Origin: Haliotis asinina
Taxonomy: Eukaryota > Mollusca > Gastropoda > Lepetellida > Haliotidae
Assembly (NCBI RefSeq): GCF_037392515.1
Contig: NC_090282.1
Span: 53,778,843-53,842,842 of the forward strand
Length of the DNA stretch: 64,000 nucleotides
Direction of reading: 5' to 3'
Below the pieces are notes generated by a model, which had not been told where the DNA came from, did no database searches, and was given only the letters and a program-made list of their open reading frames with translations. Positions 53,205-64,000 of the stretch are shown piece by piece (position 1 is the stretch's first letter; each line of letters opens with the position of its first letter). Made by a program: the position numbers and the translations under genes.

Positions 53205-54257
53205 ATGTATAATCCATCCATGTTTCAGTATGCGCCAAGTACAACTCTTGGTATTGGACAGCAGACCACATCTGGTAAACCGACACCTCCTGCACACTCC
53301 GTCACTGTCGTGCCTCAAGCCTCCAAAGAAGACGTCACATCAGAGATCACTCATGCGTCTCTCCGAACTCAACTATCATCTCCAAACTATGACAATGTTC
53401 TCCCCTCACCTTCCTCATCGGTATCTTCGAATGGAGACGGAGACATCAATCTGGATAGTTTCTCAGGAACATCGACACTCTCACAACAAGACAGACAATT
53501 TTCCAACAAGAAACCTCCCTATTCCTATGTGGCTCTCATCACCATGGCCATCGAGAGTTCCACATCAGGAATGATGACTCTCAACGACATCTACAACTAC
53601 ATCATCAAGAGATTTCCCTACTACCAAGACAACCAAAGGAGATGGCAGAACTCCATCAGACACAACCTCTCCCTCAATGATTGTTTCGTTAAGGTTCCCC
53701 GACCTCCAGGGAAACCAGGCAAGGGTAACCTGTGGGCTCTGCATCCATCTTGTGGGGACATGTTCGGTAATGGCAGTTTCCTTCGTCGTTCCAAGCGTTT
53801 CAAATCGGCACAAAAGCAACGTCGTGATGATTTTCCATTCCATCCTGCCAGTTCTTATGGACAGTTAATCGGATTGTATGGGGGTCCATCTCCTTACACA
53901 GGTGTAGTCGGCACCATACCCCAGGGACTGACCCAGACACACCCTTACAGCACATCGAGCAAACCTGATTCCGGTCCTTGGACTGTGGGATCTCCTACAG
54001 TCTACACTCAACCAGCCGGTTACTACAACGTCAGCAGCATCAACAGCTCACTGACCGGCTCCCCTCTCTCCAGCTCTCCCTCTGGAAGCTCATCCCTAAG
54101 TCGAACATACGTGCCACAAACTTCCCCACCCTCTTCAAATGTGAATGACTATTCCTGCAACTACCTGTATCCACACATACAACAATCAGTGGGGAGTTCT
54201 ACAAGCGATGTCATTCACAACTGGAAAATGAGGTCTTCTAGGTCATATGTCGCTTAG
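53205..54257 (+). CDS. Forkhead (Fox) transcription factor, tandem copy 3
   Basis: 350 residues from ATG 53205; forkhead domain identical to copies 1 and 2. Outside it, changes from copy 1 include S58, S59, H213, I222, T250, S256, A271, V276, Y302, H324 and V329. H213, T250, S256, Y302 and H324 are shared with copy 4, grouping 3 with 4. The Ser/Pro/Tyr-rich C-terminal region is where copies diverge, which could alter cofactor interaction rather than DNA binding. Confidence 0.92.
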   Translation: MYNPSMFQYAPSTTLGIGQQTTSGKPTPPAHSVTVVPQASKEDVTSEITHASLRTQLSSPNYDNVLPSPSSSVSSNGDGDINLDSFSGTSTLSQQDRQFSNKKPPYSYVALITMAIESSTSGMMTLNDIYNYIIKRFPYYQDNQRRWQNSIRHNLSLNDCFVKVPRPPGKPGKGNLWALHPSCGDMFGNGSFLRRSKRFKSAQKQRRDDFPFHPASSYGQLIGLYGGPSPYTGVVGTIPQGLTQTHPYSTSSKPDSGPWTVGSPTVYTQPAGYYNVSSINSSLTGSPLSSSPSGSSSLSRTYVPQTSPPSSNVNDYSCNYLYPHIQQSVGSSTSDVIHNWKMRSSRSYVA

Positions 54258-54374
54258 TGTGGGTTCACCACTGTTGCAGTGATGCTTGTGTATAAAGTGC
54301 TATATGTTAATGTAAGTTTAAAAATACATGTACAGGTACATTATGTACAACTGAGACTGATACGCCAGAAACAA

Positions 54375-54380
54375 AATAAA
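54375..54380 (+). terminator. Fox copy 3 polyadenylation signal
   Basis: AATAAA 118 bp after the stop; a 6-bp deletion upstream shortens the spacing. Confidence 0.6.
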
Positions 54381-55365
54381 CACAATTAAAACAGATTGGT
54401 ACATTAATTTAATTTATCTCTCTCAAGTGCACCCGTCGACCTTAAGTCCCGAGGTGTATAAGCACATACAGAGTGCACTCAACAACAAACACCTGCCTGC
54501 ATGAGCAGCACAGGTTAATGGGATCGTCTGCTTCCAACATAAATCGTGGAGTTGGTGCAAACTGCAGTGTATGCTTCGTGGAACGTAAGTATTTGCCCTT
54601 GCTCTAAGATGGTTAGAGAACGTGTGTACGTAGTGTATCTATGGTACACCCACGATCAGAGAAACGTGTCACTCTTGGTGACTACAAAGATTTCTTTTTG
54701 ACAAATAAAAATGTCAAGCGTTTTACACATTTATATTTTCCACATTACCAATGTGATGAAATACTATGGACACACTTCAGCATTATTTAGGACATGCCGG
54801 GGGAGCAAACAAAGCACCAGATCAATATATATTTTATGAGAAAATCCCTTTGCATCTTGCTTATGTTTCAGATTTTTTCATGTAATGAGTAAATTGCATA
54901 ATACTGAAATTGTGACTCTCGATCCGGAAATCTGAAAATAACCTCAGCGTTCAAGCACAAGTTACAAAACATTTCTATCACCTTGTAACAAACTTCCCCT
55001 TCTTGCCTGGACAATTTGTTTCTACAATTGCGTAAACATTAACTGTCATTTCAAAAGCACCAACATCACCTTTTTCCCTAACCCTTCACGCAATAGCAAG
55101 AACAACATCAGTACGACAGCTTATTCGCCCCATATATAATTATGTGTATGTACGTGCAGATCAAAAGGAGAGGTTCGAATGAGTATGAAAATGTTTAAAA
55201 TACAATTAATAATTTTGGTAGAATAGAGACCCTCTGACCACTGGTGTTAAAATTATCAACACACATTCGGGGATAGGTCTTGTGGAGTACTGGGATAATG
55301 ATTCTGGGCGTAACTTCATGGAATCAATGGGGTCTGTGTCCATGTTTTGGTAAATTGAGAGAATA

Positions 55366-55456
55366 AGTATGGATTTACGACGCTTTTAGCAACATTCCAG
55401 CAATGTGACGGCGGGGGACACCAGTACTGATTGTACCCATGTTGTGGGGTTTGGAC
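55366..55456 (+). repeat. SINE 5' fragment relic, unit 3
   Basis: Equivalent to 38478-38565. Confidence 0.6.
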
Positions 55457-55635
55457 AAAATACTCTTACCTCCAAATTATGAAAATGGAAGCAAATGGCA
55501 ACAGCTAGTGACGGTAAACTAGACACTTTATCAAGATCAGGCTGTTGGTTTGGAATTATCTACCCCAGGGTGGCGAACTGTGTTGTCCTCTATTCGTACG
55601 AAGATCATGTGAAGTATTCGTTTACTTACGAAAGT

Positions 55636-55686
55636 GTAAACGCAAACAACCTTTAATGTAAACACAAACAACCTTTAATGTAAACA
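55636..55686 (+). promoter_or_regulatory. Phased forkhead-site cluster, unit 3
   Basis: GTAAACA at 55658-55664 and 55680-55686; first repeat GTAAACG at 55636-55642, the same variant as unit 2. Confidence 0.55.
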
Positions 55687-55987
55687 CAAACTGAAGATAA
55701 TGGTAAGTAAATATTCTCCATGAAATACATTGTTTCAAAAAAGTTCAGCAATTTTTCTCAATGTCTGAGCATTAAGCACAATTTCTTTCTTGAATGTGCC
55801 GGTGTTTTCATTTTAATAATATTTTTTACACAAACCATGAAGTATTTAACTCTTTGAGGTTATGAAACACAATGAAATGAGATGAATACTATATTAAACA
55901 AAATATGGAAAAACGATATCTTCGGGTGTGCCACAGTGTGTCATCTTCCAGAAATAGAATGAACAGTGCCTCAAACAGAGTATTATC

Positions 55988-56116
55988 ACTTTCAATAAGA
56001 ACGTTTTAAAGAGTTTTTCACGTTTATTAATACGCCGGCCTTCTTTGAAATTGGACTAAGACGTCTGTCGCGTGCAGTCAAGTCACCCGCCACTGTCGCC
56101 ATCTTACTTACCTACA
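55988..56116 (-). repeat. Y block, unit 3 second copy
   Basis: Shares the one-base deletion of the unit 2 second copy, plus two extra point changes. Confidence 0.6.
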
Positions 56117-57225
56117 TCTTCTGACCAAGGGGATGGAGACAAGCGGTTTCAGGTAAGCCAGTTAAGGCCAAATGGTTCAGTTTCAAAGCTGCTTGCTCGG
56201 TATCGGTAAATTAGGAAGCTAAGCAAACAGAAAGCCGACGAATGGTAATCTTGATTTGATCAAAGAACAATTAGGAAAGAACGAGATTAATTCCACAATC
56301 TCTAATCCAGTGTTGAGTGGTTCCTGTAACTCGTGTAAATATCAAATACACCCCATCCTGCTAGATACATGAAAACTGTATGTTAACAGGCTATAATTAA
56401 CGTCTTGTGTAGTCACACTGTTTAGAACATCCTTAGGTCATGAAATGTTAGGCGAGAATCTCACCAAAAAATGATGGGATCTGTCTGAAACGTCGCTACG
56501 ACAGTTTAATGAAGAAGCAGTAATGGATAATTCAACTGACTTAGTGAAGAATATTTGTAAAAGTATATATGTAATATATTGGCACAAGGAATGTGTCACT
56601 GTCTGCATGTTTAGCACGTCTTACATAAAGTAAAGCAAGCACATGCACAACCAACATACAGTTACACACTGTGTCCTAAGTCCTAAGAATGATGGGATCT
56701 GTCTGAAACGTCGCTACGACAGTTTAATGAAGAAGACTTAGTGGTAATGGTAGTGCTTGTTCCTTAAGGTAGATTACGAGGTTAAACAAACAGGAAACCG
56801 ACAAAAGGTAATCTCTGTTTGATCAAATCACAATTGGTAGCGGACTAACTACAAACTCTAATCCCCAGATGATTGAATCTTGTTATATTGAAACATAAAA
56901 TACACCGACATTATCAGCTAAAACGTTAAGGTGAAGAAACAGACGAGTTCTACTGACATGGGAAAAGCATGTTAACAATGTAGCCACTTGTTTTGTCACT
57001 TTGGGGAACACATGCTCAGGGTATTACATATATGTAAAGTTTCGACACAAAGGCGAGTGTGTTTGTGTATACATGTTAACAATGGTAAATTAAGAATCTT
57101 AATAACCTTCATGTCTTAATTTAACAGCAAAAAGTGCACGAGCAATTACATAGCATATAATCACCATATACTCTTCCTATCCACAAACTCGACAAAGCAC
57201 GATCGCCACTGTATTAGCTTTTGAC

Positions 57226-57363
57226 ACAGATTGGATGTTGTTTCTGCTGTTATACGTTCTGACAATGTGCCATAGCATGGTGTTGATTTGTTGTGATGTC
57301 AGTGAGTGTAGAGACAACTCATTTAGCGCACAATTAGGCTTCCCCGTTACGATTACCTGTGTC
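57226..57363. repeat. X block, unit 4 first copy
   Basis: Equivalent to 32207-32344. Confidence 0.7.
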
Positions 57364-57808
57364 ACCCTATCCAAAGATATGGGTGTGAATTGCGGGCTTT
57401 CGAGGATATTTCTTGTCAAATTTTCTAAAGGGAAAGCGCATCTTCATCTATGGGTTATGGGAATTTGGGATGAAATTGAAATCAAACTTCAAACTTGGGA
57501 GACTTCATATTTTGGGGGAACAAGACATGAATAGTTTTCAGAGAAGTGACTATTTTCAATGAAATGTAATATTTCAAATAAGTTCAGCCATTTTTTTAAT
57601 ACGTTGATAGAACACTCTTTCATTCTTGCAAGTAATTGAATTCAATTACAGGAATAGTTTGAGTTTTTTATGAGAAGTCAATATTTGTTTCATAAAACTA
57701 AGTATAGTACTATTCCCTTAACGCTTTGCCGAGAAGCACAGTCCGTTCTTTCACGTTTTGATCGATGATTTGATTCAATTACTACATTTGATGTAAGCCA
57801 TGATCTGT

Positions 57809-57886
57809 GATTACACAGTGCCATCTACAAAGTCGTCTAGTGTAACATATGTATTAGAATTTGTACTTTACTGAGAAAGTGTAATC
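57809..57886. mobile_element. Small MITE-like insertion, unit 4
   Basis: Same insertion and flanking duplication as 49340-49417; inherited from the common ancestor of units 3 and 4. Confidence 0.55.
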
Positions 57887-58185
57887 CCAAACATAACACA
57901 TTTGATGTAAGCCATGATCTGTTTAATTCATAGAGGTTGTAAAATACCCCTGGAATCTGCAGTGTAATTAAAGCAAAAACGGCTAGGATAAAATACGTTT
58001 TATTACACCTTTCAAAAACAACATTTAGATAATAAAAGAGGGCCATCCTGAATGTGGGAGTACAAATTATCATGATGAAAATGCAGATGTGAGCAAAATA
58101 TGGCAAAAACGACATCTTCGGGTGTGCCACGTTGTAGCATCGTGCAGAAGTGTTATGAATTGACAATGCCTCCCAAAGTATTATC

Positions 58186-58314
58186 ACTTACAATAAGAAC
58201 GTTTTAACGAGATTTTTCACGTTTATTAATACGCCGGCCTTCTTTGAAATTGGACTAAGACGACTGTCGCGTGCAGTAAAGTCACCCGCCACTGTCGCCA
58301 TCTTACTTACCAAC
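58186..58314 (-). repeat. Y block, unit 4 first copy
   Basis: 37-codon frame intact and followed by GTAAGTG, as in unit 3. Confidence 0.6.
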
Positions 58315-59048
58315 ATCCTCTGACCAAGAGGATGGTAAAAGGAGATAAGCGGTTTCAAATAAGCCAGTTAAGACCAACTGGTTGAGTTTCGGCATTGCTT
58401 GCTTAACAAAGCTGCTTGTTCCGTACGGGTAAATTAGGAATCTAAGCAAACAGAAAGCCGACGAATGGTAATCTTGATTTGATCAAAGAATAATTAAGAA
58501 AGGACGTGATTAATCCCACAATCTCTAATCCAGTATTGACAGACTCCTGTAAACATCGAATGCACCTCATCCTAAAAGGCTGACAAAACTGTATGTGAAC
58601 ATCTCAACAACTTGTTTTGTCACACTGCTGACAACATGCTTACGGCATGAAGTTTGTGTTAGGTAGATCTCTTAGACATTAAGGAATCTATCTGAAACGT
58701 CGCCATGACTGTGTCCCCTGCTGTGGCACTTAAGTTGTATTGGATACTCCAGTTGGCTACTTGGAGTAGAACATATACAGGTCAATATAATAACATACTG
58801 CCACAAGGAATGTGTCACTGTCTACATATTTAGCACGTCTTACATGCAGCAAGTACACACCAACATACACTTACACACAATGAGAACATTTCAAAACAGT
58901 AACAAGAAATATCCTTGAAATAAAAGTACAAAACGCATAGTTATTGAATTTTATTCTCTTTAGCCGAATCCGGTATCATTATTCTAAACACTAAATTGGA
59001 AGGTTGCATATTTTTTATTCCAGAAGAATAATCCACATATAGATTGCT

Positions 59049-59190
59049 CCTGACACAGATTGAATGTTGTTTCTGCTGTTATATATTCTGACAATGTGGC
59101 AGAGCGTGGTGTTGATTTGATGTGATGTCAGTGAGAGTAGAGACAACTCGTTTAACGCACCATTAAGTCTCCCCATTACGATTACTTGTG
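59049..59190. repeat. X block, unit 4 second copy
   Basis: Equivalent to 33769-33909. Confidence 0.7.
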
Positions 59191-59448
59191 TCAGCTCATT
59201 GTCAGATTCGTATAATTTGGTTCCCTTTTTAGCGATGATTCTGTTGAGATGTCACGAATTTGAACAATATATGACAGTCTATGGTGTTGCTTTTTTCGTG
59301 GTGGTCACCTGGTGTATCACCGTTCCAGTGTAACCTGGTGTAAACGCCATGTAACATAGTGTTGCAATGTCAGCATCAAGTAGGCCAGAATAAGTCATGT
59401 ATAAAGATGGGGAGGGTGACTGCGTGGAACAGTCTTAGAGCTTTTTTA

Positions 59449-59614
59449 AAGTGATAAGTAAATGAGTACGCTTTTATGCCACTTTAGCGATATTCCATCA
59501 GTATCATTTCGAGGAAAACCAGAAAACTGGCTCCACACATTGTACACATGAAGAAAATCAACCCCTGTATGGCAATATATCACTTAAATTCTAACCACTA
59601 GACTACCCTACCGT
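59449..59614 (+). repeat. SINE relic, unit 4
   Basis: Equivalent to 34169-34334. Confidence 0.6.
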
Positions 59615-61465
59615 CCAACCAATCAGGGCACGCATCTCTTGTTACAAATCTGTGAGAGGGTCTCGCAACATTCTTCAGTAAACAAATCATTGACAAATTA
59701 AATGTATGTTTCACTAATCATTATTCACGATTTGTACGTCAGCTACCCCTAGTTTAATCATCCTAAGGTGTTAGAATTATGTAATGGTGAGGACTATGAA
59801 CCACGAACAACGTCTTTGTTATTGTTGATGCTGGAACACCAACAGGTTGTCAAAAGATATTGTGACTCGGAGAATTTACATATCCACTTGGTGATGTCGA
59901 CTGTGTTTGATAAGTGGGGATCAGTAAGCACAGTGGTATGCTGTGCATGTTGAACAATATTGTTGAGTAACTACTGTACTTTAAATAGCCTGTCGGTTGT
60001 TGCCTGGCAAACTCCGCCATGTTAATATCAACATGTAAATTTTGATTATGAGGATTTTGTATTTACGTGGAGGAGAAGCATTACTGAAAAAAAACCGATG
60101 TCCACCCGGGCTGTCGAAAGGTGAAATATGGGGGTTTTACACAAGGAAGTGGGTAAACTGATTTTAATGACACACCTGGGAACAATGTACCTGGCACAAT
60201 GGACAGATATGAATCTCATATCTATGCACGCCATGCACATCAGGTGTATAGGTCATAGTCGAAGATATTTGATTTACGCACTACGTAACCCGACTGCTAC
60301 GACCGCATACTGAAAAGAATGTCACGAAATTAGTACACGTGGTTCAATATTGACCCTGGACATTAATTCAGGAGGAGTCAGGGAGATAGGCCCGGGGGAG
60401 ACACCGTATTTCACCTGACGCCCTTGGGTAAGGATTTCGATACAAGGTGTGATACTGATAATTCAAACAACCTGTAGTGACATTTTATTAGCTTCAATTA
60501 GCGTTTCATTATTCCAATAACTAACACTGTCAGTGTTTGTCTCGTCTGTGAACGCATGTTCATGTCGTCTTCTTGTGTCGCCAGTGTTGTGAAAGTACAT
60601 TTAGTCATTGTGTATATCTTAATCGAAAGTTCAGGAAGATCTGAATATTAAATTAAAATGCGGTTTGGAGGCAGTAAAACGAACCATGATCAGTCTAAAA
60701 CATTAGATTGCAATGTCCTGCCATTGGATCTTATGCGGCACAATAGATGGGTATACACCCGGCATCAGAAACACAATCACCCTTACACTAAGACGCATAT
60801 ACCTGGAAGCCGTGTCTATAATTACATGTGTATTCATAACTTATAAAAACTATTCAATTGTTTTTCAGAATTTATGTATCCCGCCAGCCACAAAAGGCAG
60901 GGCATTGTATTCTGAGTGCACTAAACAAACATTTTCAACCTAATATACATGTAACCTTTTTTCAACTTCGTCGAAACCCTAAACTTGAAACACTACTCTG
61001 TGTAGCAATACTTAGTACCATCGTTGAAGTTTTCGTCACAAAAGTGGATGTTATTTATTGTGAGTACCAATATTTGTGTCCCTGGACGGAATGGGACTGA
61101 ACTGTTGCGACATTGCATTAGCTTTATGGCAATAAAGCAGCTAGGTAACACGACCCCAAGATACCGTAGTCAGTTACATTGGACATTCAGATCAATTCAA
61201 TGTTCACTTTATTGGAAGGGTTTGTAGTTTCATCGTACAAAATACCATAAGCATTTTTCGGCTTTTGGATTTCTGAAAAAGATTAAGTCCGTCAAATCTG
61301 CAGCATTTTACTCAAACAGAGCAATTGTTATCGGATCATGTATCATGTTTTGGGTTATTTTCAAAGAGAACTGTGAATGTATTTGTTTTTATATAACATG
61401 GAGATCGTGAAGAAGCAACAAGGTGTTGCTGCCTTATTGTCCTGGCCAGAGGTAACTTTCAGCGT

Positions 61466-61591
61466 CACGTGACTGAGGGCACACCCATTGCATCTACAAA
61501 TCTAATTAACGTATCAATTGATACATAATCTAAAGACAAAAGAGATCTGTATAGCGCGTGTCGAGGGGATTAACTGGACGGGGCATATAAA
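61466..61591 (+). promoter_or_regulatory. Fox copy 4 core promoter
   Basis: E-box 61466-61471, perfect palindrome GTATCAATTGATAC 61511-61524, TATAAA 61586-61591. One base differs upstream of the E-box (GGTAACTTTC against GGTAACTGTC). Confidence 0.6.
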
Positions 61592-61673
61592 TCTCGCCGT
61601 GGAGATGGAAAGGAACATTCGATTGCCTACTGAGGTAACACAATTTCATCTGCTGCACCTTGAGTCAGGAATC

Positions 61674-62726
61674 ATGTATAATCCATCCATGTTTCAGTAT
61701 GCGCCAAGTACAACTCTTGGTATTGGACAGCAGACCACATCTGGTAAACCGACACCTCCTGCACACTCCGTCACTGTCGTGCCTCAAGCCTCCAAAGAAG
61801 ACGTCACATCAGAGATCACTCATGCGTCTCTCCGAACTCAACTACCATCTCCAAACTATGACAATATTCTCCCCTCACCTTCCTCATCGGTATCTTCGAA
61901 TGGAGACGGAGACATCAATCTGGATAGTTTCTCAGGAACATCGACACTCTCACAACAAGACAGACAATTTTCCAACAAGAAACCTCCCTATTCCTATGTG
62001 GCTCTCATCACCATGGCCATCGAGAGTTCCACATCAGGAATGATGACTCTCAACGACATCTACAACTACATCATCAAGAGATTTCCCTACTACCAAGACA
62101 ACCAAAGGAGATGGCAGAACTCCATCAGACACAACCTCTCCCTCAATGATTGTTTCGTTAAGGTTCCCCGACCTCCAGGGAAACCAGGCAAGGGTGACCT
62201 GTGGGCTCTGCATCCATCTTGTGGGGACATGTTCGGTAATGGCAGTTTCCTTCGTCGTTCCAAGCGTTTCAAATCGGCACAAAAGCAACGTCGTGATGAT
62301 TTTCCATTCCATCCTGCCAGTTCTTATGGACAGTTACTCGGATTGTATGGGGGTCCATCTCCTTACACAGGTTTAGTCGGCACCATACCCCAGGGACTGA
62401 CCCAGACACACCCTTACAGCACATCGTACAAACCTGATTCCGGTCCTTGGACTGTGGGATCTCCTACAGTCTACACTCAACCAGCCGGTTACTACAACGC
62501 CAGCAGCATCAACAGCTCACTGACCGGCTCCCCTCTCTCCAGCTCTCCCTCTGGAAGCTCATCCCTAAGCCGAACATACGTGCCACAAACTTCCCCACCC
62601 TCTTCAAATGTGAATGACTATTCCTGCAACTACCTGTATCCACACATACAACAGTCAATGGGGAGTTCTACAAGCGATGTCATTCACAACTGGAAAATGA
62701 GGTCTTCTAGGTCATATGTCGCTTAG
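61674..62726 (+). CDS. Forkhead (Fox) transcription factor, tandem copy 4
   Basis: 350 residues from ATG 61674. It is the only copy with a change inside the forkhead domain: Asp at 175 instead of Asn (wing region, [11 protein letters not shown]). Other differences from copy 1: S59, I65, H213, L234, T250, Y252, S256, A271, Y302, H324. The frame is fully open, so the gene looks functional, but the wing substitution adds a negative charge near the DNA backbone contact surface and may weaken or alter binding. Family Fox proteins vary at this site, so activity is not excluded. Confidence 0.92.
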   Translation: MYNPSMFQYAPSTTLGIGQQTTSGKPTPPAHSVTVVPQASKEDVTSEITHASLRTQLPSPNYDNILPSPSSSVSSNGDGDINLDSFSGTSTLSQQDRQFSNKKPPYSYVALITMAIESSTSGMMTLNDIYNYIIKRFPYYQDNQRRWQNSIRHNLSLNDCFVKVPRPPGKPGKGDLWALHPSCGDMFGNGSFLRRSKRFKSAQKQRRDDFPFHPASSYGQLLGLYGGPSPYTGLVGTIPQGLTQTHPYSTSYKPDSGPWTVGSPTVYTQPAGYYNASSINSSLTGSPLSSSPSGSSSLSRTYVPQTSPPSSNVNDYSCNYLYPHIQQSMGSSTSDVIHNWKMRSSRSYVA

Positions 62727-62851
62727 CCGGTGGGTTCACCACTGTTGCAGTGATGCTTGTGTATAAAGTGCTATATGTTAATGTAAGTTTAAAAATACAT
62801 GTACAGGTACATTATGTACAACGTGAACTGAGACTGATACGCCAGAAACAA

Positions 62852-62857
62852 AATAAA
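62852..62857 (+). terminator. Fox copy 4 polyadenylation signal
   Basis: AATAAA 126 bp after the stop; conserved context. Confidence 0.6.
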
Positions 62858-63819
62858 CACAATTAAAACAGATTGGTACATTAATTTATTCATCTCTGTC
62901 AAGTGCACCCGTCGACCTTAAGTCCCGAGGTGTATAAGCACATACAGAGTGCACTCAACAACAAACACCTGCCTGCATGAGCAGCACATTTTAATGGGAT
63001 CGTCTGCTTCCAACATAAATCGTGGAGTTGGTGCAAACTGCAGTGTATGCTTCGTGGAACGTAAGTATTTGCCCTTGCTCTAAGATGGTTAGAGAACGTG
63101 TGTGCGTAGTGTATCTATTGTACACCCACGATTATAGAAACGTGTCACTCTTGGTGACTACAATCATTTCTTTTTGACAAATATAAATGTCATGCGTTTT
63201 ACACATTTATATTTTCCATATTACCAATGTGATGAAATACTATGGACACACTTCAGCATTATTTAGGACATGCCGGGGGAGCAAACAAAGCACCAGATCA
63301 ATATATTTTTATGAGAAAATCCTTTTATATCTTGATTATGTTTCAGGCAATATTTTTTCATGTAATGAGTAAATTGTATAATACTGACATTGTTACTCTC
63401 GGTCCGGAAATCTGAAAATAACATCAGCGATCAAGCACACGTTACAAAACATTTCTATCACCTTGTAACAAACTTCCCCTTCTTGCCTGGACAATTTGTT
63501 TCTACAATTGCGTAAACATTAATTGTCATTTCAAAAGCACCAACAACAGCTTTTTCCCTAACCGTTCACGCAATAGCAAGAACAAACATCAGTACGACAG
63601 CTTATTCGCCCCATATATAATTATGAGTACGTGCGTGCAGATGAAAAGGAGAGGTTCGAATGAGTAGATGGTAGAATAGAGACCATCTGACCACTGGCAT
63701 TAAAATTATCAACACACATTCGGGGATAGGTCTTGTGGAGTACTGGGATAATGATTCTGGGCGTAACTTCATGGAATCAATGGGGTCTGTGTCCATGTTT
63801 TGGTAAATTGAGAGAATAA

Positions 63820-63909
63820 GTATGGATTTACGACGCTTTTAGCAACATTCCAGCAATGTGACGGCGGGGGACACCAGTACTGATTGTACCCATGTTGTGG
63901 GGTTTGGAC
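63820..63909 (+). repeat. SINE 5' fragment relic, unit 4
   Basis: Equivalent to 38478-38565. Confidence 0.6.
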
Positions 63910-64000
63910 AAAATACTCTTACCTCCAAATTATGAAAATGGAAGCAAATGGCAACAGCTAGTGACGGTAAACTAGACACTTTATCAAGATCAGGCTGTTG

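Larger units (their letters stand above)
48669..57149 (+). repeat. Fox tandem unit 3 (8,481 bp)
   Basis: Same order as the other units. It has the unit 3/4-specific small insertion at 49340-49453 and lacks about 115 bp just downstream of its forkhead-site cluster (near 55703). It is most similar to unit 4. Confidence 0.95.
57150..64000 (+). repeat. Fox tandem unit 4 (truncated by the window)
   Basis: Runs off the window about 1.3 kb after its Fox gene, before the position where a forkhead-site cluster is expected. Whether the array continues is unknown. It shares nearly all indels with unit 3, including the insertion at 57809. Confidence 0.93.

Overview
The window is invertebrate nuclear DNA, most likely from a gastropod mollusc (abalone-like). 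Reasons: intron-poor eukaryotic DNA with TATA boxes and AATAAA signals; old copies of a SINE that, from memory, matches the abundant tRNA-type SINE of abalones and relatives; a LINE 3' end with an (ATTC)n tail; and Polinton/Maverick elements typical of mollusc genomes. Species assignment is inference.

Region 1 (1-6706) is the right-hand part of a Polinton (copy A, plus orientation): six small structural or unknown genes, a protein-primed DNA polymerase B and a DDE integrase, ending in a terminal inverted repeat. Region 2 (6707-13968) is a 7.3-kb spacer: a 5'-truncated LINE, then about 16 monomers of a 371-bp satellite whose orientation flips once inside its own hairpin. Region 3 (13969-28195) is a second, inverted Polinton (copy B) that looks near-complete: 14.2 kb, about 335-bp terminal inverted repeats, a short target duplication, integrase, PolB, packaging ATPase, major capsid protein, penton-like minor capsid protein, and several conserved unknowns, with about two breaks. 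The copies lie integrase end to integrase end and are close relatives, so both insertions look recent.

Region 4 (28196-32130) is host flank without a convincing gene; it holds small repeat relics. Region 5 (32131-64000) is a tandem array of four 8.2-8.5-kb units (the fourth runs off the window), each with one intact intronless 350-residue forkhead (Fox) gene, closest in my judgement to the FoxAB/FoxB group. The forkhead domain is identical in copies 1-3 and has one change in copy 4; the flanking regions vary. Each unit has a promoter with an E-box, a 14-bp ATCAAT palindrome and a TATA box. Downstream of each of the first three genes is a cluster of GTAAACA-type sites, the canonical forkhead recognition sequence, spaced 22 bp apart, suggesting auto- or cross-regulation. 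A conserved 130-bp block with a minus-strand AAGATGGCGAC start-like motif occurs seven times. Shared changes and a small insertion show that units 3 and 4 are the closest pair.

The most interesting items are the four-gene Fox array with its phased forkhead-site clusters, the satellite that inverts at its own hairpin between two tail-to-tail Polintons, the Polinton TIR that extends into the integrase gene, the stand-alone HeH/SAP gene made by partial duplication of the polymerase gene, and the paired fibre-like paralogues.
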